DNA of 5,080 bases from Acidobacteriota bacterium (GTDB taxonomy: Bacteria; Acidobacteriota; Polarisedimenticolia; Polarisedimenticolales; Polarisedimenticolaceae): positions 9,090 to 14,169 of the forward strand of contig WVWW01000281.1 of the NCBI GenBank assembly GCA_011773795.1. The letters run 5' to 3'. Below the pieces are notes generated by a model that worked only from the letters and a program-made list of their open reading frames with translations, did no database searches and was not told the origin of the DNA. The translations under genes and the position numbers were made by a program. Positions 1-5,080 of this stretch are shown one piece after another (positions within the stretch are counted from its first letter, which is position 1; each line of letters starts with the position of its first letter).

Positions 1-1
1 G

Positions 2-3000
2 GCGGCTGGGCATCTCGACGCCGACATCTTCCGGTTCTTCCAGCGCCAGGGCATCGAGCTGATGAGCGGATTCGGGATGACCGAAGCGACCGGCGGGATC
101 ACGATGACTCCCGTCGGAGATTATCGCGACAATTCGCTGGGGATCGCGCTCCCCGGGATCGAAACGGCCATCGCCGAGGACGGCGAGATGCTGGTCCGCG
201 GCGCCTACGTGATGGCCGGTTACCTCGACCCACCCGACGGGGAAGCCTCCTTCGACGCGGACGGCTGGCTCCACACCGGCGACCTGATGGAGGTCGACCG
301 CGACGGCCATCATCGCCTCGTCGATCGCAAGAAGGAGATCTACAAGAACATCAAGGGCGAGACGATCGCGCCGCAGCGCATCGAGAACCTGTTCCGCGAT
401 TTCGAAGCCGTGGGTCGCGTGTTCCTGGTCGGCGATCATCGAGAATTCAACACCGTCCTGTTGTGGCCCAACCCGGACTATGCGGGTGTCGATTTCAGCG
501 CCGTCGACGAAACCGAGATCCGCGACCACTTTCGATCGCTGGTTGTCTCGGTCAACAAGTTCCTCGCCCCTTACGAGCGCATCGTCGACTTCGCGATCAT
601 CGACCGCGACCTCGATGCGGAGCGCGGCGAGCTGACCGAGAAGGGCACCCCGCGCCGCACCACGGTCGTGCGCCACTTCGCCGAGACGATCCGCCTGCTC
701 TACCGGCGTACCAACCTGGAGGTCGGCGAGGTCGAGCTGACCCTGCCCAACTGGTTGTTTCAAAGGCTCGGCCTGACGGCGCAGGACATCCGTATCGGCG
801 ACGGCAAGCTGCTGTTGCCCTCCCGCGGCTCCTCCCTCGTGGTCGAGCGACGTTCCGACGACCTGGTTCAGATCGGCTCTTGCTACTACCGGCATCCCAA
901 GGGTGCCGTGAACCTCGGGGCGTTGCTCTACTCGCCCCGCCTGTGGGTCGGCAACGAACAGCTCGTCGATTTTGTCGATCTCGAGCTCAACGAACGGCAC
1001 CGGGCGGGCCGCACCGAGGAAGGGATTCGCTGGGCCGGGCGGGCCGCGCCGTACCACGCGACGACGCAGGATGCCGAGGCCCTCGCGGAGGCCGGAACGG
1101 CTTCGCGACACGATCTGATGCACCTGGATCTCGCGGCCCGGATGCTCGCCTCGGAGGAGCGCGACCACACGCTCGCCGCGGTGCAGCTGCTCGAGCAGAT
1201 CCTCGACGAGGAGGAAGGAACCGTCGGTGAGTCCGCGCGTCGCGTGCTGAGCCGGGCGGCGCTTGCCGGATCGCTCGACGTGCGCCGCGTGGCCTTCCGC
1301 GTGCTCGTCGCCAACGAGCACGACAACCGTTTCGCGGAGACTTTGCGGTTGTTCCTTACACCGGACTCGCCGCTGCTCGACGCCACGACTCGCGACGCCC
1401 TGTGCGCACAGAGCCTCACCCCGACACGGCTTGCCGCGTTCCGCGAGCTCGCACGCGAGATCTGTTTCGCGGACGACAGGGGCAGCGAGTACGACGAGCT
1501 CGCGGGAGCGCTGCTGACGTTCCTGGCCGCGTACGGTGCAGCGCACCCGGTGTGCTACCGGCCGATACGGACGTTCCTGGTGCGCGTCAACCTGCTGGCG
1601 CCGATGGAGCAGGTGCGCGAGCTGGCGGCCGCCGCGATCCTCACGCTGCGGAGCGGGTTCCGCGGCTGGCTCGGACCGGCCTCACGCATCGCGGTGGATC
1701 CCGAGACCGGCCAGGAGTACGACTGGGGGCAGGTCGTCGAGTTCGACGACGACATCCCCGACGACGACCGGCCGCGACTGCTCGCGGCGATCCGCGATAC
1801 CGCGATGCTGCGTGAGGCGGTGTTCCTGTTCTCGACGGGCGTTCTTATCCGGCTCAGCGACATCCCGCCAGGCGGGGTATGGATTCGCCTGCTGGGCGAG
1901 CGCCACGGTAAATCCGTGTACCGCGTCACGATCCAGACTCGTTATCAGGGTGCGTACGACGTGGCGATCAACGTCAACCACGAGATGACCGAGTACGAGG
2001 TGTTCGAGGAGATTCACTGGCTCATCGTCAGCGGGGCGTCGCAAGCGGGCCCGCCCCTGGTGGAGGATTTCGGCGGCTACTGGGCCGAGCACGGGATGTG
2101 GAGCGAGGAGTTCATCTCGGGCGAAACGCTCTCTCGCGCCATGCTGCGGTTGTCGAAACGGGACGACGGCCGGTTGGGCGATCAGTGGCCGTTCCTGGCC
2201 TGGACCGCGCTCTCCGCGTGCGTGGACTTCTGGCAGCGCTCGGGCCACCGCTGGGAGCTGGACGATCCGGGCCTCCACAACATCGTCGTGCCGACCGACG
2301 ATTACATGACCGGCGTGCGCATCGTCTCGGTGAGCGCGCGCCGGCCCCACAGCGGGCTCGACTCGATGATCCGCGCGCTGCGCGAGAAGTTCCTCGACCC
2401 CGCGGTCGAGGCCTACCCCGTGCTGGAGGGCCGCGTCGGCTGGGACGTGATCTTTTCCTCGATCCTGGAGATCGTCGGCGAGGACGAGGGGATTGCGCAG
2501 TTCGAGCGGCTGCTCGAGGGCCGCGAGAACGTCGACGACGATCAGATGCTGACCGCGTTGTCGAAGTTCATCGGCGTGGTTCGGATGCGCGGGTTCCTAC
2601 CGCGGCGACTGTTCTTTGCCGCCAAGCGTTACCGCCGCTGGGAGAATCTCGGCGAGGAACCGACGCCTGAAGCCCGCGCCAAGACGATGAACGAGCTGTA
2701 TGACACGTACGGCCTGACGGCCTTGGTCAAGGAGTACCCGGAGACCCGTGTTCGGTTCTTCCGCGAGACCGTTTTTCGTGAGGCCGGCGAGGCGCTCGCC
2801 GACGGGCTGGAGGAGCTGATCGCCAAGCTTCGCAGCGGGGACCTCATCGGCGACGAGCTGATCGATGCCGTGGCCGACCTGCGCTCGCGCCTCGAGCTGG
2901 ACGCCGACGAGGACTACTTCCTCACACGGCTATCGTTCCCCTACCTCCGGCCTGAAGACCGCGCCGACTTCGTCCACAGTCATCTCGGTGATCAACAGAG

Positions 3001-3457
3001 CGAGATGGTCGTCAACGTGGAGGACCTCGACGGCAACCGCTTCCGTGTGCGGCACGCGCTGACGCCGAAGGAAGTCGAGCGTTTGCACGGCCTGTTCCGG
3101 GCGGCCAAACTGGATGTGCGCTTCCGGTTGGAGCACCGCTACCTGGTGGCGATCAACGATCGCGGGCAGATCCTCGGCGGGATCTACTACGAGATCGAAG
3201 AGGGCGGGCAGAGCGCGCACCTGGAGAAGATCGTCGTCGCGGACCCGTACCGGCGCAAGGGGGTGGCCGACCGACTGATGAAGGAACTGTTCAACCGGCT
3301 GCGTTCCGCCGGCGTGCAGGCCCTCACCACGGGGTTCTTCCGCCCGCAGTACTTCTACGGATACGGCTTCAGTATCGAGAAGCGTTACGCCGGGCTGGTC
3401 AAGAGCCTGGTCGAAGAGGGCCAGGAGCCCGAGTCCGGCCGCGGCGAGGCGGTCTAG
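2..3457 (+). CDS. Multidomain fusion: AMP-forming acyl-CoA ligase (C-terminal part) + HEAT-like + pseudokinase-like + GNAT acyltransferase, 5'-partial
   Basis: The frame is open from the window edge (1151 visible residues), so the ATG at 62 is an internal Met within the ligase core. Ligase, residues 1 to about 237: a GFGMTEATGG A5 motif (near 23-32), TGD (92-94), the A8 hinge motif DRKKEIYKNIKGETIAPQRIE (108-128) typical of long-chain acyl-CoA synthetases, and an A10-like LTEKGTPRR with the candidate catalytic Lys at 214. It probably activates a carboxylic or fatty acid as acyl-AMP and then acyl-CoA in the cytoplasm. Residues about 237-365 are unassigned; about 368-553 are HEAT-like helices; about 621-790 resemble a protein kinase fold lacking the beta3 Lys and the DFG Asp; about 790-985 are helical. 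The C-terminal GNAT (about 1020-1140) has the acetyl-CoA-binding RRKGVA (1084-1089) and FYGYGF (1118-1123). No signal peptide is visible. The ligase and GNAT calls are firm; the middle domains are inferred, and the acyl substrate and target are unknown. Confidence 0.85.
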   Translation, partial: AAGHLDADIFRFFQRQGIELMSGFGMTEATGGITMTPVGDYRDNSLGIALPGIETAIAEDGEMLVRGAYVMAGYLDPPDGEASFDADGWLHTGDLMEVDRDGHHRLVDRKKEIYKNIKGETIAPQRIENLFRDFEAVGRVFLVGDHREFNTVLLWPNPDYAGVDFSAVDETEIRDHFRSLVVSVNKFLAPYERIVDFAIIDRDLDAERGELTEKGTPRRTTVVRHFAETIRLLYRRTNLEVGEVELTLPNWLFQRLGLTAQDIRIGDGKLLLPSRGSSLVVERRSDDLVQIGSCYYRHPKGAVNLGALLYSPRLWVGNEQLVDFVDLELNERHRAGRTEEGIRWAGRAAPYHATTQDAEALAEAGTASRHDLMHLDLAARMLASEERDHTLAAVQLLEQILDEEEGTVGESARRVLSRAALAGSLDVRRVAFRVLVANEHDNRFAETLRLFLTPDSPLLDATTRDALCAQSLTPTRLAAFRELAREICFADDRGSEYDELAGALLTFLAAYGAAHPVCYRPIRTFLVRVNLLAPMEQVRELAAAAILTLRSGFRGWLGPASRIAVDPETGQEYDWGQVVEFDDDIPDDDRPRLLAAIRDTAMLREAVFLFSTGVLIRLSDIPPGGVWIRLLGERHGKSVYRVTIQTRYQGAYDVAINVNHEMTEYEVFEEIHWLIVSGASQAGPPLVEDFGGYWAEHGMWSEEFISGETLSRAMLRLSKRDDGRLGDQWPFLAWTALSACVDFWQRSGHRWELDDPGLHNIVVPTDDYMTGVRIVSVSARRPHSGLDSMIRALREKFLDPAVEAYPVLEGRVGWDVIFSSILEIVGEDEGIAQFERLLEGRENVDDDQMLTALSKFIGVVRMRGFLPRRLFFAAKRYRRWENLGEEPTPEARAKTMNELYDTYGLTALVKEYPETRVRFFRETVFREAGEALADGLEELIAKLRSGDLIGDELIDAVADLRSRLELDADEDYFLTRLSFPYLRPEDRADFVHSHLGDQQSEMVVNVEDLDGNRFRVRHALTPKEVERLHGLFRAAKLDVRFRLEHRYLVAINDRGQILGGIYYEIEEGGQSAHLEKIVVADPYRRKGVADRLMKELFNRLRSAGVQALTTGFFRPQYFYGYGFSIEKRYAGLVKSLVEEGQEPESGRGEAV

Positions 3458-3463
3458 ACCGAG

Positions 3464-3469
3464 AAGGAG
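3464..3469 (+). promoter_or_regulatory. Shine-Dalgarno site of the ankyrin-protein gene
   Basis: AAGGAG lies seven bases before the ATG at 3477, near-ideal composition and spacing. It fixes that ATG as the start and shows independent translation initiation in the 19-base gap after the upstream stop, as expected for a second gene in an operon. No promoter-like element fits in this gap. Confidence 0.85.
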
Positions 3470-3476
3470 CGAATAC

Positions 3477-4286
3477 ATGGATCGCAGGAGTTTTCTCGGC
3501 GCCCTCCCCGCGGGCGCGGGGCTCGCGCTGGTCCATCAGCAGGTCGCCCAGATTCCCAACGAGGGCGACAAACGCCCGTCACCGGTTCACGACCTCTACC
3601 CCAGCCAGGACCCGCAGCAGGTCAAGCAGATCGTTCGCGTTGCACACTTCGACGTCGATCTCGTGACCGAGATGGTCGAGAAAAAACCCGAGCTGGCCAA
3701 GTCCGCCTGGGACTGGGGCTTCGGCGACTGGGAGTCGGCGCTCGGCGCCGCGTCGCACATGGGGCGGCGCGACATCGCGGATGTGCTGATCGATCACGGG
3801 GCGCGTCCCAACCTGTTCACGCACGCCATGCTGGGCGACCTCGACGTGGTCCGGGCGGCGATCGAGGCGCGGCCGGGGGTCCAGTCGATCCCCGGACCGC
3901 ACGGGATCTCGTTGCTCGGCCACGCCAAGGCCGGCGGCGACGAGGCGGCAAGCGTCGCGGAGTACCTCATGGAGCGCGGTGATGCCGACCCGAAAGCGAT
4001 CAGCCTCGACACCGACGACGAGCAACTCGAGCTGTACGTCGGCAAATACGTGTTCGGGGATGGCAAGAACGACTATTTCGAGCTGACGCTCGACAGCCGC
4101 GGGATGTTGTCGATCAAACGCGGCGATGCGCTGTTCGGCCGCGTGCTGAACCGCGTCGAGGAGCACGGCTTCGCCCCCGGCGGCGCTCCCTCGGTGCGGG
4201 TTCGTTTCCGCTTACAACGCGGTTCGGTGATGGGCCTGTCGATCCATGATCCCGAACCGGTCGTCGGGGCGCGAAAACTGGGCTAG
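3477..4286 (+). CDS. Tat-signal ankyrin-repeat protein with C-terminal beta-rich (DUF3471-like) domain
   Basis: A 269-residue protein of unknown function, probably exported. The N-terminus MDRRSFLGAL followed by a small hydrophobic stretch (to about residue 19) matches a twin-arginine signal (R3-R4-S-F-L); no clear AxA cleavage site is seen, so it may stay anchored. Residues about 50-172 carry roughly four degenerate ankyrin repeats, the clearest being ALGAASHMGRRDIADVLIDH with GARPN after it (88-112), then AMLGDLDVVRAAIEARPG (117-134) and an AEYLMERGDAD helix (161-171). Ankyrin repeats normally mediate protein binding. Residues about 184-269 start LELYVGKYVF and read as alternating beta strands, resembling the DUF3471-type domain found at the C-terminus of beta-lactamase-like and other exported proteins. 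No catalytic motif is visible. It follows the fusion gene by 19 bases and is probably co-transcribed with it. The gene is certain; the ankyrin call is good, the C-terminal domain call is tentative. Confidence 0.85.
   Translation: MDRRSFLGALPAGAGLALVHQQVAQIPNEGDKRPSPVHDLYPSQDPQQVKQIVRVAHFDVDLVTEMVEKKPELAKSAWDWGFGDWESALGAASHMGRRDIADVLIDHGARPNLFTHAMLGDLDVVRAAIEARPGVQSIPGPHGISLLGHAKAGGDEAASVAEYLMERGDADPKAISLDTDDEQLELYVGKYVFGDGKNDYFELTLDSRGMLSIKRGDALFGRVLNRVEEHGFAPGGAPSVRVRFRLQRGSVMGLSIHDPEPVVGARKLG
4283..4286. other. Overlapping convergent stop codons (CTAG)
   Basis: The palindrome CTAG serves both genes: TAG at 4284-4286 ends the + strand ankyrin gene and TAG read on - from 4285 to 4283 ends the M28 peptidase gene. 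There is no intergenic space, so any terminator for either gene must lie within the opposing coding sequence. Confidence 0.95.
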
Positions 4287-5080
4287 TCGGCAACCTCGGC
4301 CAAGGCCCGCTCGCGGACCGCCTCGAACTCGTCGCCGGGCATCCAGCCGGGCGGCTCGTCCGCGTTGGCAACGTGCAGGCCGACCCAGAACGCGAGCCGC
4401 GCGTCCTCGACCATCCCGCCGAAGTCCCACTCGTCGTAGATCTCGTCGCCGGGCTGGTGGTAGCGCTCCGCGCGCCAGCGATCCTCGATCTCGCGTCCCC
4501 ACGCGTCGCCGTGCTCGACCGAATCGGTCCCCGCCTTGAAGTACAGCGCGGGCACGCCGATCTTGGCGAAGTTGAACTGGTCCGAGCGGTAGTAGTAGCC
4601 CTTGTCGGGGAACGGCTCGTCGACGACGATACGGTCCTGCATCGCCGCGGCCTGCACGAGTAGATCCTCCAGCCGGGACTTGCCCTTGCCGATGACCGCG
4701 ACGTCGCGCGCGCGGCCGAAGATCGCCGCGCTGTCGATGTTGATGTTGGCGGCGATCTTGCCGGGGTGGACCGTCGGGTTTTGCGCGTACCACTTCGAGC
4801 CGAGCAACCCTTGTTCCTCTGCCCCGACGAGCAAGATAAGGATGCTGCGTCGAGCCGGCGCGGGCAGCGTGGCGAAGGCCTTGGCCACACTCATGATCGT
4901 CGCGCACCCCGAGGCATTGTCGCGCGCGCCGTTGTAAACCGCGTCGCCGTCCTCGTCAGGCTTGGCGACTCCCATGTGGTCGTGATGCGCGGTGTAGACG
5001 ACCAGCTCGTCGGCAACCTCGGGGTCGCCGCCCGGGATCAGGCCCAGCACGTTCGCCGACAGCGCGTTGCGGTCCACGTC
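4283..5080 (-). CDS. M28-family zinc metallopeptidase (aminopeptidase), 5'-partial
   Basis: This is the C-terminal catalytic part of an M28 peptidase, a co-catalytic two-zinc exopeptidase that usually releases N-terminal amino acids from peptides and is commonly exported. 265 residues are visible; the frame is open at the window edge, and the GTG at 5077-5075 sits inside the domain, so the true start, any signal peptide and any PA domain lie beyond it. The full M28 set is present (visible numbering from 5080): His32 in TAHHDHMG with Asp34, bridging Asp54 in NGARDNASG, catalytic Glu88 and ligand Glu89 in GAEEQGLLGS, Asp116 in NINIDS, and His208 in RYHQPGDE. SDQFNFAKIGVPALYF (166-181) is the usual segment before the final His. 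The enzyme therefore looks active. Specificity cannot be told. It is convergent with the ankyrin gene and probably a separate transcription unit. Confidence 0.93.
   Translation of the reverse strand, partial: DVDRNALSANVLGLIPGGDPEVADELVVYTAHHDHMGVAKPDEDGDAVYNGARDNASGCATIMSVAKAFATLPAPARRSILILLVGAEEQGLLGSKWYAQNPTVHPGKIAANINIDSAAIFGRARDVAVIGKGKSRLEDLLVQAAAMQDRIVVDEPFPDKGYYYRSDQFNFAKIGVPALYFKAGTDSVEHGDAWGREIEDRWRAERYHQPGDEIYDEWDFGGMVEDARLAFWVGLHVANADEPPGWMPGDEFEAVRERALAEVAD

Noticed and set aside
62..64. ATG at 62 as the start of the large gene
   Set aside because: The same frame is open to the window edge and the preceding 20 residues, HLDADIFRFFQRQGIEL among them, are typical ligase sequence leading into the A5 motif.
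1682..2350. Long antisense frame (222 codons) opposite the kinase-like segment
   Set aside because: It lies wholly opposite a coding frame with recognisable motifs; its sequence is rich in Arg, Ala, Val and His without domain motifs, as expected of a GC-rich shadow.
2930..3478. Antisense frame (182 codons) opposite the GNAT domain
   Set aside because: No motif or ribosome binding site; the + strand GNAT motifs explain the region.
4240..4330. Rho-independent terminator at the convergent junction
   Set aside because: Only short palindromes (ACCGGT, GGCC core) are present, with no stable stem followed by a T-run on either strand.
4114..4890. Shifted - strand frames across the M28 gene
   Set aside because: Low-complexity Arg/Ser/Ala/Pro product; the adjacent frame carries every M28 catalytic residue.
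5075..5077. GTG on the - strand as start of the M28 peptidase
   Set aside because: It lies inside the peptidase domain just before the NVLGLIPG segment, and the frame continues to the window edge.
1..5080. CRISPR array, tRNA/rRNA, insertion sequence or phage-type defence genes
   Set aside because: No spaced direct repeats, no terminal inverted repeats, no transposase or integrase motifs and no RNA-gene signature; almost every base lies in three well-supported coding frames.

Overview
The window comes from a GC-rich bacterial genome. G and C dominate third codon positions, which keeps the antisense and shifted frames open over long stretches. The lineage cannot be fixed from this sequence. 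A Tat-exported ankyrin protein beside a secreted-type M28 peptidase, together with very large fused enzymes, would suit Myxococcota/deltaproteobacterial-type, Acidobacteriota or similar Gram-negative genomes. That is a low-confidence inference.

Layout: (1) Positions 2-3457 on + hold one very long reading frame whose 5' end lies outside the window. It begins inside an AMP-forming acyl-CoA ligase domain of long-chain fatty-acyl-CoA synthetase type. It continues without a stop through an unassigned segment, a helical HEAT-like segment, a kinase-like segment that has lost key catalytic residues, a second helical segment, and a C-terminal GNAT acyltransferase domain. (2) After 19 bases and a strong AAGGAG ribosome binding site, positions 3477-4286 on + encode a small protein with a Tat-type signal, degenerate ankyrin repeats and a C-terminal beta-rich domain. 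(3) Positions 4283-5080 on - encode the C-terminal part of an M28-family zinc aminopeptidase with all expected metal and catalytic residues; its N-terminus lies outside the window. The + and - genes end convergently, and their TAG stops overlap in the palindrome CTAG (4283-4286).

How they may work together: the first two genes are close enough to be co-transcribed. The fused ligase and GNAT domains suggest one polypeptide that makes an acyl-CoA and then uses an acyl-CoA to modify a target, with the pseudokinase-like and helical middle acting as regulatory or scaffold parts. The ankyrin protein is predicted to be exported, so a direct partnership with the cytoplasmic fusion protein is not obvious. 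The M28 peptidase is on the opposite strand and is probably an independent unit. The window is fully coding apart from the 19-base gap; no RNA genes, mobile elements, CRISPR arrays or clear terminators were seen.
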